Source of the DNA: Laedolimicola ammoniilytica
GTDB lineage: Bacteria > Bacillota > Clostridia > Lachnospirales > Lachnospiraceae
Assembly: GCF_025567165.1 (NCBI RefSeq)
Contig: NZ_JAOQKC010000013.1
Span: forward strand, 44,010 to 108,009
Reading direction: 5' to 3'
DNA: 64,000 bases
The notes below the pieces were generated by a model. It saw only the letters and a list, made by a program, of their open reading frames with translations, was not told where the DNA came from and ran no database searches. Made by a program: the position numbers and the translations under genes. Below are positions 26,346-35,445 of this stretch, one piece after another; within the stretch, counting starts at the first letter, position 1; each line of letters begins with the position of its first letter.

Positions 26346-27575
26346 ATGAATATCACAGAAATCAAGGGCGGCGTCACTGCGGCAAAGGGCTTTGAAGCAG
26401 CAGCAGCGGCGGCAGCCATCAAGTACCAGGGACGGACTGACATGGCCTTGGTATACAGCGAAAAGCCCTGCCATGCGGCGGGCACCTTCACCACCAACCT
26501 GGTCAAGGCAGCCCCGGTGAAATGGGATCAGAAGATTGTAAAGGAGTCTCCCTATGCCCAGGCAGTCATTGTAAATTCCGGTATCGCTAACGCCTGCACC
26601 GGCGAGGAGGGCATGGGCTACTGTAAAGAGACCGCAGAGGAAGCAGCCAAGGTTCTGGGCGTTCCGGAAAATGCCGTTCTGGTGGCGTCCACCGGCGTCA
26701 TTGGCATGCAGCTTCCCATGGATCGCCTGAAAAAGGGCATCAGCCTTTTAAAGGAAGCCAAGGGCAGCACCCTGGAGCACGGAACCGCAGCCTCCAAGGC
26801 GATTATGACCACCGATACGGTCAATAAGGAAATCGCGGTCCAGGTGGAGCTGGGCGGTAAGACGGTAACTGTAGGCGGTATGTGCAAGGGCTCCGGCATG
26901 ATTCACCCGAATATGTGTACCATGCTGGCCTTCGTGACCACCGACGCGAATATTTCCAAAGAGATGCTGCAGAAATGCGTAAGCAATGATGTAAAAGACA
27001 CCTTCAATATGATTTCCGTGGACGGCGATACTTCCACCAACGACACCCTGTTGGTGCTGGCCAACGGCATGGCAGAGAACCCGGAGATTACGGAAGAAAA
27101 CGAGGATTACAAGGTGTTTGCAAAGGCTCTGAATACAGTCAACACCTGGCTTGCGAAAAAGATGGCCGGCGACGGCGAGGGCGCGACGGCTCTGTTCGAG
27201 GTAAAAATCGTGGGAGCTGAGAGTAAGGAGCAGGCCGTGATCTTAAGTAAATCCGTAGTCACCTCCAGTCTGGTTAAGGCGGCCATCTACGGTCACGACG
27301 CCAACTGGGGCCGTATCCTGTGCGCCATGGGATATTCCGGAGCGCAGTTTGATCCGGAGAAGGTGGATCTGTTCTTCGAGAGCGCGGCCGGAAAGCTTCA
27401 GATTATTGAAAATGGCGTGGCAGTGAATTACAGCGAGGAGGAAGCCACGAAGATCCTCTCCGAGCCGGAGGTTACAGCCATTGCGGACGTGAAGATGGGC
27501 GACGCCACAGCCACCGCGTGGGGCTGCGATCTGACCTATGATTATGTGAAAATCAACGCGGATTACCGTTCTTAA
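26346..27575 (+). CDS. argJ: Glutamate N-acetyltransferase / amino-acid acetyltransferase
   Basis: 409 residues. Transfers the acetyl group from N-acetylornithine to glutamate, and in bifunctional forms also uses acetyl-CoA. The precursor cuts itself before a Thr that becomes the nucleophile. Here the site is PNMCTMLAF, with Cys191-Thr192 instead of the common Ala-Thr. GVIGMQLPMDRL and KGSGMIHPN are other family motifs. Whether it is mono- or bifunctional cannot be read from the sequence; the co-encoded GNAT could supply acetylglutamate. Confidence 0.96.
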   Translation: MNITEIKGGVTAAKGFEAAAAAAAIKYQGRTDMALVYSEKPCHAAGTFTTNLVKAAPVKWDQKIVKESPYAQAVIVNSGIANACTGEEGMGYCKETAEEAAKVLGVPENAVLVASTGVIGMQLPMDRLKKGISLLKEAKGSTLEHGTAASKAIMTTDTVNKEIAVQVELGGKTVTVGGMCKGSGMIHPNMCTMLAFVTTDANISKEMLQKCVSNDVKDTFNMISVDGDTSTNDTLLVLANGMAENPEITEENEDYKVFAKALNTVNTWLAKKMAGDGEGATALFEVKIVGAESKEQAVILSKSVVTSSLVKAAIYGHDANWGRILCAMGYSGAQFDPEKVDLFFESAAGKLQIIENGVAVNYSEEEATKILSEPEVTAIADVKMGDATATAWGCDLTYDYVKINADYRS

Positions 27576-27596
27576 GATACAGAGGAGTAGAAGATT

Positions 27597-28502
27597 ATGA
27601 GCAGAGAAGAAGAGATGAACACCTACCTGGAGAAAGCCAGGGTTCTCATTGAGGCCCTTCCCTATATCCAGCGGTTTAACCGGAAGATTATCGTAGTGAA
27701 ATACGGCGGAAGCGCCATGGTGGACGAGAACCTGAAGCGGAGCGTCATTCAGGACGTGACCCTGCTGAAGCTGGTAGGCTTTAAGCCCATCATCGTACAC
27801 GGCGGCGGCAAGGAGATCAGCCGCTGGGTGGGCAAGGTCGGCATGGAGCCCAAATTCATCAACGGCCTGCGGGTTACGGATCAGGAAACCATGGAAATCG
27901 CGGAAATGGTACTTGGAAAAGTTGGAAAAAGTCTGGTACAGCTGGTGGAGGAGCTGGGCGTCAAGGCAGTGAGCATCAGCGGCAAGGACGGCGGCCTTTT
28001 GAAGGTGGAGAAGAAATACTCCAAGGGCGAGGACATCGGTTTTGTAGGTGAGATAACGGAGGTAGATCCCCAGCTTCTTTACGATCTGCTGGAGAAGGAT
28101 TTCCTGCCCATCGTGTGTCCGGTGGGCCTGGATAAGGACTTCAACACCTACAACATCAACGCGGACGACGCGGCCTGCGCCATTGCCCGGGCGGTCCATG
28201 CGGAGAAACTGGCGTTTCTGACTGATATCGAGGGCGTCCGCAGGGATCCGGAGGATCCGAAGACCCTGATTTCCGAGCTTCATGTAAAAGAGGCCCGGCA
28301 GCTGATGGCAGACGGCAATATCGGCGGCGGAATGCTTCCGAAGCTCCAGAACTGCATTGACGCGGTTGAAAACGGGGTATCCCGGGTACATATCCTGGAC
28401 GGCCGCATGGCCCACTGCCTGCTTTTGGAAATCTTTACCAACAAAGGAATCGGAACCGCCATTCTGGGCGAAGGAGAGGAACAGTATTATGAAGGAAAAT
28501 AA
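27597..28502 (+). CDS. argB: Acetylglutamate kinase
   Basis: 301 residues of the amino-acid kinase family: VVKYGGSAM near residue 36, IVHGGGKEI for substrate and phosphate binding, and the C-terminal GGGMLPKL motif. It phosphorylates N-acetylglutamate and is the usual point of arginine feedback; an N-terminal helix such as the first 20 residues here is known to mediate hexamers in arginine-sensitive forms. Its end overlaps argD by 14 bases. Confidence 0.97.
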   Translation: MSREEEMNTYLEKARVLIEALPYIQRFNRKIIVVKYGGSAMVDENLKRSVIQDVTLLKLVGFKPIIVHGGGKEISRWVGKVGMEPKFINGLRVTDQETMEIAEMVLGKVGKSLVQLVEELGVKAVSISGKDGGLLKVEKKYSKGEDIGFVGEITEVDPQLLYDLLEKDFLPIVCPVGLDKDFNTYNINADDAACAIARAVHAEKLAFLTDIEGVRRDPEDPKTLISELHVKEARQLMADGNIGGGMLPKLQNCIDAVENGVSRVHILDGRMAHCLLLEIFTNKGIGTAILGEGEEQYYEGK

Positions 28503-29691
28503 AGAGGCGATTATCAAAGAAGCAGAGGAGAGCGTACTCCATACCTACAACCGCTATCAGATTGTACTGGATCATGGAGAGGGCGTGTATCTCTATGATA
28601 ATGAAGGAAAGAAATATCTGGATTTCGCAGCGGGTATCGCGGTACAGGCTCTGGGCTATCATTACCCGGGCTACGACGAGGCGTTGAAGGCCCAGATCGA
28701 CAAGCTGATGCATACCTCTAACCTGTATTACAATGAGCCGGCCGCAGAGGCAGCCGACAAGCTGGTGCGCATGAGTGGCATGAGCCGGGTATTCTTTACC
28801 AACAGCGGTACCGAGGCCATCGAGGGAGCCCTGAAGGCGGCCCGCAAATACGCATGGCTTAAGGACGGCAGAAACGATCACGAGATCATTGCCATGAACC
28901 ATTCCTTCCATGGACGGAGCATGGGAGCCCTCTCCGTCACCGGCAATGAGAAATATCAGGCGCCCTTCCGTCCTCTGATCGGCGGCATCCGCTTCGCCGA
29001 TTACAATGATCTGGATAGCGTAAAGGCTCAGTTCAATGAGCATACCTGCGCGGTAATTCTGGAGACCATTCAGGGCGAGGGCGGCATCTATCCGGCTACA
29101 GAGGAGTTCCTGAAAGGTGTAAAGGCTCTCTGCGAGGAGCACGACGCGCTTTTGATTCTGGATGAGATCCAGTGCGGCATGGGCAGGAGCGGCTACCTGT
29201 TCGCATGGCAGGAATATGGCGTGAAGCCGAACATCATGACCTGCGCCAAAGCCCTTGGCTGCGGTGTTCCGGTGGGCGCTTTTGTGCTGGATGAGAAGAC
29301 AGCTTCAGGCTCTCTGGTACCGGGCGATCACGGCACCACCTACGGCGGCAATCCCTTTGTCTGCGCGGCGGTTTCCAAGGTGCTGGATATCTTTGAGCAG
29401 GACGCAATCGTGGATCATGTAAAGGAAGTTGGCGCATATCTTGAGGAGAAACTGGACGCCCTGGTGGAAAAGTACGACTGCATCGCAGCCCGCAGAGGCA
29501 AGGGACTGATCCAGGGACTTGTAATCCAGGGTAGACCTGTGGGAGAAGTTGTGTTAAAATCTATGGATGAGGGTCTGATTGTGATCACAGCCGGAAGCGA
29601 CGTGCTGCGTCTGGTTCCGCCCCTTGTTATCACAAAGGACCATGTAGACGAAATGGTTACGAAGCTTGAAAGGGCTTTGGTGAAAGGTTAG
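28489..29691 (+). CDS. argD: Acetylornithine aminotransferase
   Basis: 400 residues, a class III PLP aminotransferase converting N-acetylglutamate semialdehyde to N-acetylornithine. NSGTEAIEGALKAAR binds the cofactor phosphate, LDEIQCGMGRSG holds the PLP-contacting Asp, and Lys in CAKALGCG forms the Schiff base. The start at 28489 has AAGGAGAGG upstream; the frame open to 28357 is a shadow inside argB. Confidence 0.96.
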   Translation: MKENKEAIIKEAEESVLHTYNRYQIVLDHGEGVYLYDNEGKKYLDFAAGIAVQALGYHYPGYDEALKAQIDKLMHTSNLYYNEPAAEAADKLVRMSGMSRVFFTNSGTEAIEGALKAARKYAWLKDGRNDHEIIAMNHSFHGRSMGALSVTGNEKYQAPFRPLIGGIRFADYNDLDSVKAQFNEHTCAVILETIQGEGGIYPATEEFLKGVKALCEEHDALLILDEIQCGMGRSGYLFAWQEYGVKPNIMTCAKALGCGVPVGAFVLDEKTASGSLVPGDHGTTYGGNPFVCAAVSKVLDIFEQDAIVDHVKEVGAYLEEKLDALVEKYDCIAARRGKGLIQGLVIQGRPVGEVVLKSMDEGLIVITAGSDVLRLVPPLVITKDHVDEMVTKLERALVKG

Positions 29692-29703
29692 GATTTTACA
29701 CAC

Positions 29704-30969
29704 ATGAGACATACGATTTATCGCAGAGCCATCGCCATCCTGGTGGTTCTGCTTGTATTTGCGCAGATGGGCCAGGTGGCTTTTTCTTATCATCAGAAGC
29801 AGAAGGAGGCGGCGGAGGCCGGACAGGATACGGAGCAGAAAGCGTTGACCCTGTGGTACACCGATGAGAAGCTGAATGGTTATCTGGTGCAGGCGGCGGC
29901 TGATTATAAGGAGCAGACCGGCGTGGATGTGACATTGCAGCTTGTCACGGCGGTGGACTATATCGAGCATATCAATACGGCCAGTATCTCGGATCTGGGC
30001 GGCCCGGATCTTTTCGTGGTATCCAGCGAGCTTCTGGAAAAAGCCCGTCTGGCAGGACTGACCGTGGAAAATGACAGCTTTACGGAACGGGAGCTTTCGA
30101 AGAATTTCCCGACGAAGGCCATCGACGCGGCCACCTGCGGCGGAAAGCTCATGGCGTACCCCTTCTATTTTGAGACCTGTTTTCTGCTGTACAATAAGAA
30201 TTACGTAGACAGCGCCCCGTCCACCATCGATGAGATCCTGGATTACGCGGACAATTATGAGGCGACGGAGGCCACAGAAAAAGTGGAGAATATCTTCAAA
30301 TGGAATGTGGCGGATATTTTCTCCAACTTCTTCTTTATCTCAAATTATGTAAACCTTGGCGGCGAGACCGGAGATGACCCGACACAGGTTTCTCTGGACG
30401 CCCAGGAGGTCAAGGACTGCCTGGCTTATTACCAGAGTCTGAATGCCTTTTTCGCCATTGACGCGGATGAGGTGACCACCGACAATGTATTGCAGGAATT
30501 TATTGACGGCAAGACGGTGTACACCATTGCGAAGACTGACGCCATCGCGCAGATTGACGCGGCGGACGGCGGTTACTTCTACGGCATTGCAGAGGTACCG
30601 AACCTGACTGACGAGCTGTCCACCAAGGGGCTGTCTGTCACCAATTCAGTGGTGGTGAACGCCTACTCCAAGGAGCGCGACACGGCAAAGGATTTCGCCC
30701 GGTTCGTGACCTACGACAAGGCGACAGAGCTGTACACTATGTCCGAGAAAATGCCGGTGCGTCTGGGTGTAAATTACGAGAACCCGGAGATGTCCGTGCT
30801 GCTTACTCAGTATGAAAATTCCGTGGAGGTTCCGAAACTGACAGATTTAAGCAATTACTGGATCGAGATGGAGATCGCTTTCGCGAACATCTGGAAGGGC
30901 AATGACGTGGATACGGAAGTGGATTCTGTGACCCGGAAAATCATGTCCCAGCTCCAGGCTGCGGAATAG
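29704..30969 (+). CDS. Orphan extracellular solute-binding protein (family 1)
   Basis: 421 residues. An N-terminal hydrophobic segment (about 8-28) precedes a periplasmic-binding fold of the MalE-like family (LTLWYTDEKLNGYL, GGPDLFVVSSELLEKA, GKLMAYPFYFETCFLLYNK). No lipobox Cys is present, so it is either held by the uncleaved helix or secreted. It starts 12 bases after argD with a poor ribosome site, and no permease or ATPase gene is nearby. It may serve a distant transporter or act as a sensor; ligand unknown. Confidence 0.85.
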   Translation: MRHTIYRRAIAILVVLLVFAQMGQVAFSYHQKQKEAAEAGQDTEQKALTLWYTDEKLNGYLVQAAADYKEQTGVDVTLQLVTAVDYIEHINTASISDLGGPDLFVVSSELLEKARLAGLTVENDSFTERELSKNFPTKAIDAATCGGKLMAYPFYFETCFLLYNKNYVDSAPSTIDEILDYADNYEATEATEKVENIFKWNVADIFSNFFFISNYVNLGGETGDDPTQVSLDAQEVKDCLAYYQSLNAFFAIDADEVTTDNVLQEFIDGKTVYTIAKTDAIAQIDAADGGYFYGIAEVPNLTDELSTKGLSVTNSVVVNAYSKERDTAKDFARFVTYDKATELYTMSEKMPVRLGVNYENPEMSVLLTQYENSVEVPKLTDLSNYWIEMEIAFANIWKGNDVDTEVDSVTRKIMSQLQAAE

Positions 30970-31049
30970 AACGAAAGATACGATGCATAAGCAAATCCAG
31001 TCATGGAAAGACTAACTTTACTGATAGATTAGGAAAGGAAGTTTTTGCC

Positions 31050-31481
31050 ATGATTGGATTTTTTATTGCCCTGTTGTCCGGGGCATTGATGAGCGTGCAG
31101 GGAGTATTTAATACGGAGGTCACCAAGGTGAGCAGCATGTGGACTTCGGCGGCCTGGGTGCAGTTGTCGGCCCTTATTACCTGCCTCATTGCCTGGGGCC
31201 TGACCGACCGGAAGAACCCGCTGACTGTTTTTCAGGTGACGCCTAAGTACATGCTGCTGGGCGGCGTCATCGGCGCCTTTATTACTTTTACCGTGATCAA
31301 AAGCATGGACGCCCTGGGTCCTGCGAAGGCCGTGATGCTGATCGTTATTGCCCAGCTTCTGGTGGCCTATCTCATCGAGCTGGCAGGATTTTTCGGCGTG
31401 GAAAAGGCCGATTTCTCCTGGAGGAAGGTGATTGGCATGGCCGTAGCCATCGTGGGCGTCGCGGTGTTTCAGTGGGAATAA
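31050..31481 (+). CDS. DMT-superfamily membrane protein, YdcZ/DUF606 type
   Basis: 143 residues with about four or five membrane helices. The half-size DMT pattern with GALMSVQGVFNTEVTK at the start and GPAKAVMLIVIAQLLVAYLIEL is typical of YdcZ-like proteins, which probably work as dimers. Substrate unknown. AGGAAAGGAAG precedes the ATG. No clear operon partner; the next gene has its own promoter. Confidence 0.85.
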   Translation: MIGFFIALLSGALMSVQGVFNTEVTKVSSMWTSAAWVQLSALITCLIAWGLTDRKNPLTVFQVTPKYMLLGGVIGAFITFTVIKSMDALGPAKAVMLIVIAQLLVAYLIELAGFFGVEKADFSWRKVIGMAVAIVGVAVFQWE

Positions 31482-31498
31482 ACGGCGGAAAAAAGAAC

Positions 31499-31527
31499 TT
31501 GTATTCTTGACGAATCTCCGCTAAAAT
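31499..31527 (+). promoter_or_regulatory. Promoter of the comEA-like/two-component operon
   Basis: TTGTAT, 17 bp, TAAAAT, with a start near 31534 and the next ATG at 31579. Confidence 0.6.
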
Positions 31528-31578
31528 GAAGGTAGTCTGTATCGGAGGGGACCCCGCTTTTTCAGAAAGGCGGAAAAA

Positions 31579-32160
31579 ATGAGATATCGACGGAAGTATC
31601 AAATCAGACTCTGGGTGGCGGTGCTGATTCTGCTGGCCGGTCTCACCGGCTGCCGGAAAAAGACGGCGGTTTATGACAGCGCGGCGGAGGAGATTACGAC
31701 AGAGGCAGCAGAGACAGAGACGACCGGGGAAGAGAAGGCGGCGTCCATCTGGGTCTATGTCTGCGGTGAGGTGCGCGATCCAGGAGTCTATGAATTGCCT
31801 GAGGGCAGCCGGATCACCGACGCGGTGGAGGCGGCCGGAGGTATGACCGGGGACGCGGCAGAGACCTATCTGAATCTGGCGGAAACCCTGTCGGATGGAC
31901 AGAAGATCGAAGTGCCCTCGGTGGAAATGGCGGAAGCCTTAGAAGAGGCTGCCGCGCAGGACACGTCGGGGTTAGTGAATCTGAACCGGGCCACGGAAGC
32001 GGAACTTATGACGCTTTCCGGGATTGGCGAATCCAAGGCAAAAGAGATCATCCGCTATCGGGAATCCAGGGGCGGATTTCAGAAGCCGGAGGATTTGATG
32101 AATATTCCGGGCATCAAGGAAGGCGTTTTTTATAAAATCAGAGACCAGATCACGGTCTGA
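31579..32160 (+). CDS. comEA: ComEA-like lipoprotein with SLBB and helix-hairpin-helix domains
   Basis: 193 residues. Lipobox LAGLTGC with Cys25, an acidic linker, an SLBB domain (about 58-115, VYVCGEVRDPGVYELPEG), and tandem HhH motifs (about 132-193, VNLNRATEAELMTLSGIGES). ComEA is the surface DNA receptor for natural uptake and normally has an N-terminal membrane helix; here a lipid anchor seems to replace it. comEC lies 3 kb downstream, with regulatory genes between. Confidence 0.9.
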   Translation: MRYRRKYQIRLWVAVLILLAGLTGCRKKTAVYDSAAEEITTEAAETETTGEEKAASIWVYVCGEVRDPGVYELPEGSRITDAVEAAGGMTGDAAETYLNLAETLSDGQKIEVPSVEMAEALEEAAAQDTSGLVNLNRATEAELMTLSGIGESKAKEIIRYRESRGGFQKPEDLMNIPGIKEGVFYKIRDQITV

Positions 32161-32180
32161 GAAAAGATGAGGCAGGAAGC

Positions 32181-32867
32181 ATGGGAAAGAAAGTATTAGT
32201 AGTCGACGATGAGAAACTAATTGTGAAGGGACTCCGGTTCAGCCTGGAGCAGGACGATATGGAAGTGGACTGCGCCTACGATGGCGAGGAGGCCCTGGAG
32301 TATGCCAGATCGAAGGAGTATGATATCGTACTTCTGGATGTGATGCTTCCAAAGTTGGACGGCTTTCAGGTCTGCCAGCAGATTCGCGAGTTTTCCAATA
32401 TGCCGATTATCATGCTGACGGCCAAGGGCGATGATATGGATAAGATTCTGGGCCTGGAGTACGGCGCGGACGATTACATCACGAAGCCCTTTAACATTCT
32501 GGAGATCAAGGCCCGCATGAAGGCCATCATGCGCCGGGTGGGTGGCACGGAAAAGGAGAAAAAGGGCAAGGTGGTGGAGACCGCGGATCTGAAGCTCGAC
32601 CTGGACAGCCGCCGTCTCTTTATCAGCGGCCGGGAGATCAATCTGACGGCCAAAGAGTTCGACCTGCTGGAGCTGATGGTGCTGAATCCGGGTAAGGTCT
32701 ACAGCCGGGAGAAACTGCTGAATACGGTCTGGGGCTATGAGTACCCGGGCGATGTGCGGACCGTGGACGTCCATATCCGTCGGCTTCGCGAAAAGATCGA
32801 GTCCAATCCGAGCGAGCCGAAATACGTACATACGAAGTGGGGTGTGGGTTATTACTTCCAGGCATAA
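32181..32867 (+). CDS. OmpR/PhoB-type response regulator
   Basis: 228 residues. Receiver domain with DDE at 9-11, phosphoacceptor Asp53 in VLLDVML and Lys in YITKPF; winged-helix output domain with TAKEFDLLELMVLNPGKV and the C-terminal RRLREKIE...GVGYYF. Pairs with the overlapping kinase downstream. The target genes are not evident. Confidence 0.95.
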   Translation: MGKKVLVVDDEKLIVKGLRFSLEQDDMEVDCAYDGEEALEYARSKEYDIVLLDVMLPKLDGFQVCQQIREFSNMPIIMLTAKGDDMDKILGLEYGADDYITKPFNILEIKARMKAIMRRVGGTEKEKKGKVVETADLKLDLDSRRLFISGREINLTAKEFDLLELMVLNPGKVYSREKLLNTVWGYEYPGDVRTVDVHIRRLREKIESNPSEPKYVHTKWGVGYYFQA

Positions 32868-34281
32868 GATTGTATTTACATATTTCCGGAGCCTGAAGTT
32901 CCGGATTCTGCTGGTGCTGCTGGCGGTGAGCTGGGTTCCCATGATTCTCATGTCGGCCAGTATTCTGAAGAGTTATCAGGATCGGGCCATCGCTGCCCGC
33001 AGTACGGAGGTGCAGAATCAGTGCATGATTCTGTCCAACCAGTTATTGAGCTATAATTATATGGAGGATCCCTCCACGGAGCTGATTGACGGAGAACTGG
33101 CCCAGCTGTCCAGCCTCTATGACGGGCGTATCATCATCATTGACCAGGATTTCCGTGTCATCAAGGATACCTATGGACTGATCGAAAATAAGTACGTGGT
33201 GTCTGAGGAGGTCATCCGCTGCTTTAAGGGCGAGACCACGAACCAGCTGTCGGAAAAGCGGTTCATCGAAATGACAGTGCCGGTGCGTGCCGGGGACTCC
33301 AACAAGGTGCAGGGCGTGCTGCTGGTCAGCGTGTCCACGGACAGCATCTGGGACAGTCTGGATGCCCTGACGAACAATGCCTGGGTGTTCACCCTGGTCT
33401 ACGGCATTCTGGTGACGGTGGCGGCGATTCTGCTGTCCCACCTGCTGGTGCAGCCTATCTGCCGGATTATTGCAGGGCTTCATGAGATTTCCAGCGGTCA
33501 TTCCAACGAGGATCTGATGGTGAAAACTTACGCGGAAACAGTGCAGGTATCCGAGGAGTTCAATAAGATTGTGACCCAGATGCGGGCCCTGGACGAATCC
33601 CGGCAGGAGTTTGTATCCAACGTGTCCCATGAGCTGAAAACGCCGCTGACCTCCATGAAGGTACTGGCGGATTCCCTGCTCACCCAGGAGGAGGTGCCAA
33701 ACGAGCTCTACAAGGAGTTCATGGGCGATATTGCCGAGGAGATCGAGCGGGAAAATAAGATCATTACCGACCTGCTGGCTTTGGTCAAGATGGATAAAAA
33801 GGCGGCCAGCCTGAATATCGAGAAAAAGGATATCAACGATCTGCTGGAGCTGATCCTGAAACGGCTCCGGCCCATCGCGGCAAAGAAGAATATAGAGGTG
33901 GTTCTGGAGAGCTTCCGGCCCGTGACGGCGGAGGTGGACGAGAGCCGCCTGACACTGGCCTTTACGAACCTGGTGGAGAACGCCATCAAGTATAACAAGG
34001 AAAATGGCTGGGTGCATGTGTCTCTGGACGCGGACCACAAGTTCTTTTATGTGAAGGTCATGGATTCCGGCCAGGGTATTCCCGAGGAATCTTTGGACTA
34101 CATCTTCGAGCGCTTTTACCGGGTGGATAAGTCCCATTCCAGCGAGATAGATGGAACGGGCCTGGGTTTGGCCATCGCTAAAAGCGCAGTGCTGGTTCAC
34201 AAGGGCGCGATCAAGGTGTCCAGCGAGCTGGGCGTGGGAACCACCTTCTCGGTGCGGATTCCGCTGAATTATATTGCCTGA
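32842..34281 (+). CDS. PhoR/WalK-type sensor histidine kinase
   Basis: About 479 residues. Membrane helix (FRILLVLLAVSWVPMILM), extracellular sensor of about 130 residues, second helix (about 190-212), HAMP, H-box FVSNVSHELKTPL, N-box NLVENAIKYN and G-boxes DSGQGIPE and GTGLGLAIAKS. The start is uncertain: GTG at 32842 overlaps the regulator by 26 bases and puts a short basic tail before the first helix; the frame is open back to 32737. Confidence 0.93.
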   Translation: MWVITSRHKIVFTYFRSLKFRILLVLLAVSWVPMILMSASILKSYQDRAIAARSTEVQNQCMILSNQLLSYNYMEDPSTELIDGELAQLSSLYDGRIIIIDQDFRVIKDTYGLIENKYVVSEEVIRCFKGETTNQLSEKRFIEMTVPVRAGDSNKVQGVLLVSVSTDSIWDSLDALTNNAWVFTLVYGILVTVAAILLSHLLVQPICRIIAGLHEISSGHSNEDLMVKTYAETVQVSEEFNKIVTQMRALDESRQEFVSNVSHELKTPLTSMKVLADSLLTQEEVPNELYKEFMGDIAEEIERENKIITDLLALVKMDKKAASLNIEKKDINDLLELILKRLRPIAAKKNIEVVLESFRPVTAEVDESRLTLAFTNLVENAIKYNKENGWVHVSLDADHKFFYVKVMDSGQGIPEESLDYIFERFYRVDKSHSSEIDGTGLGLAIAKSAVLVHKGAIKVSSELGVGTTFSVRIPLNYIA

Positions 34282-34296
34282 GACAGGAGCATGCAG

Positions 34297-35250
34297 ATGA
34301 AAGAAAGAGGAAAAAAGAAGATCCGACTGTGTGGGGTTCTGAGTCTACTGCTTTTTCTGACACTGTTTAGTGGCTGTAAAAAAAAGGAAAAAACAGAGGC
34401 GAAGACCGACGAGGGCGGATATCAAATCTATTATCTGAATAAAGACGAGACTGCTACAGCCACGGTGAGCTATCAGCCGAAAGCAAAAGATACGGATGCC
34501 CTGATTCAGGAGCTGCTGGAGAAGCTTGCGGAGACGCCCGAGGGCGGTTCCATGGAGGCAGTGCTGACGGACAGCATCTTCGTGACGGACTACGCGTTGG
34601 AGAGCGGGCAGCTGAGCCTGTATTTTGATCCGGCCTACAAGGATATGAACGGGATTCGGGAGATCCTCTGTCGCTCGGCGGTGGTGCGGACCCTCTGTCA
34701 GATCCCGGATGTGGAATATGTGTCCTTTCTGATCGGGGACAGCCCGCTGATGGATTCGGAAAAAAATCCGGTGGGGCAGATGAACGCGGACAGCTTCGTG
34801 GAGAATACCGGCGACGCCATCAACGAGGAGACCGTCACCACATTGACCTTGTATTTCGCCAATAAGACCGGGGACAAGCTGGTGAAGGAGAAGGTCAATG
34901 TGACTGGCAGCAGCAACATTTCTGTGGAGAAGCTGGTGGTGGAGAGCCTGATTCGGGGCCCGGTGTCCAAGGATATGGATTACCCGACCCTGCCCTCCGG
35001 TACGAAAATCTTAAGTATCTCTACGAAAGATGGAATCTGTTATGTAAACCTGAACGAGGGTTTCCTGGAGCAGGGCTACAACGTAACAGAGGCTGTCACT
35101 ATCTATTCCATTGTGGATTCCCTGACGGAGCTGTCAGGAATCGTCAAGGTGCAGATTCTGGTCAATGGAGAGACAAATCTGGTCTATAAGGAGAGCATGA
35201 GGCTGGATACCATTTATGAGCGGAATCTGGATATTATTGAGCAGGAGTAA
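34297..35250 (+). CDS. GerMN-domain lipoprotein
   Basis: 317 residues. Lipobox LFSGC with Cys27, then two GerMN domains (about 60-150 and 185-300; IREILCRSAVVRTLCQI, VEKLVVESLIRGP). GerM of Bacillus is a sporulation/germination lipoprotein, and GerMN-type proteins often follow two-component systems in Clostridia. AGGAG is seven bases before 34297; the ATG at 34291 is too close. Probably co-transcribed with the kinase. Confidence 0.88.
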   Translation: MKERGKKKIRLCGVLSLLLFLTLFSGCKKKEKTEAKTDEGGYQIYYLNKDETATATVSYQPKAKDTDALIQELLEKLAETPEGGSMEAVLTDSIFVTDYALESGQLSLYFDPAYKDMNGIREILCRSAVVRTLCQIPDVEYVSFLIGDSPLMDSEKNPVGQMNADSFVENTGDAINEETVTTLTLYFANKTGDKLVKEKVNVTGSSNISVEKLVVESLIRGPVSKDMDYPTLPSGTKILSISTKDGICYVNLNEGFLEQGYNVTEAVTIYSIVDSLTELSGIVKVQILVNGETNLVYKESMRLDTIYERNLDIIEQE

Positions 35251-35413
35251 CTATTCAGGACAGCCCGAAGCACGAGCTGCTGAGGGCGTATGACAATGAT
35301 TCAGGAGTGCAAAATCCCATCGGCGAAGCCGATTCTCATGGATTTTGCATTCGTAACTGTGAAGGTACTGAACAGTTATGAGCAGGAGTAACTATTCAGG
35401 ACAGCCCGAAGCA
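35239..35413 (+). repeat. 34-bp direct repeat flanking a hairpin insert
   Basis: An identical 34-bp sequence, from the last codons of the GerMN gene into the gap, occurs at 35239-35272 and 35380-35413. The 107 bases between carry two inverted repeats: TGCAAAATCC/GGATTTTGCA with inner CGGC/GCCG (35308-35349) and TAACTGT/ACAGTTA (35354-35378). The second repeat is out of coding context, so this looks like a duplication with an inserted palindromic element rather than two functional sites. Confidence 0.8.
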
Positions 35414-35445
35414 AGTTGGCCCTGAAAAAATATGATTTGGAGTGA

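Noticed and set aside
35273..35379. Insertion sequence upstream of comEC
   Set aside because: Only 107 bases, no transposase; described as a hairpin insert within a direct repeat.
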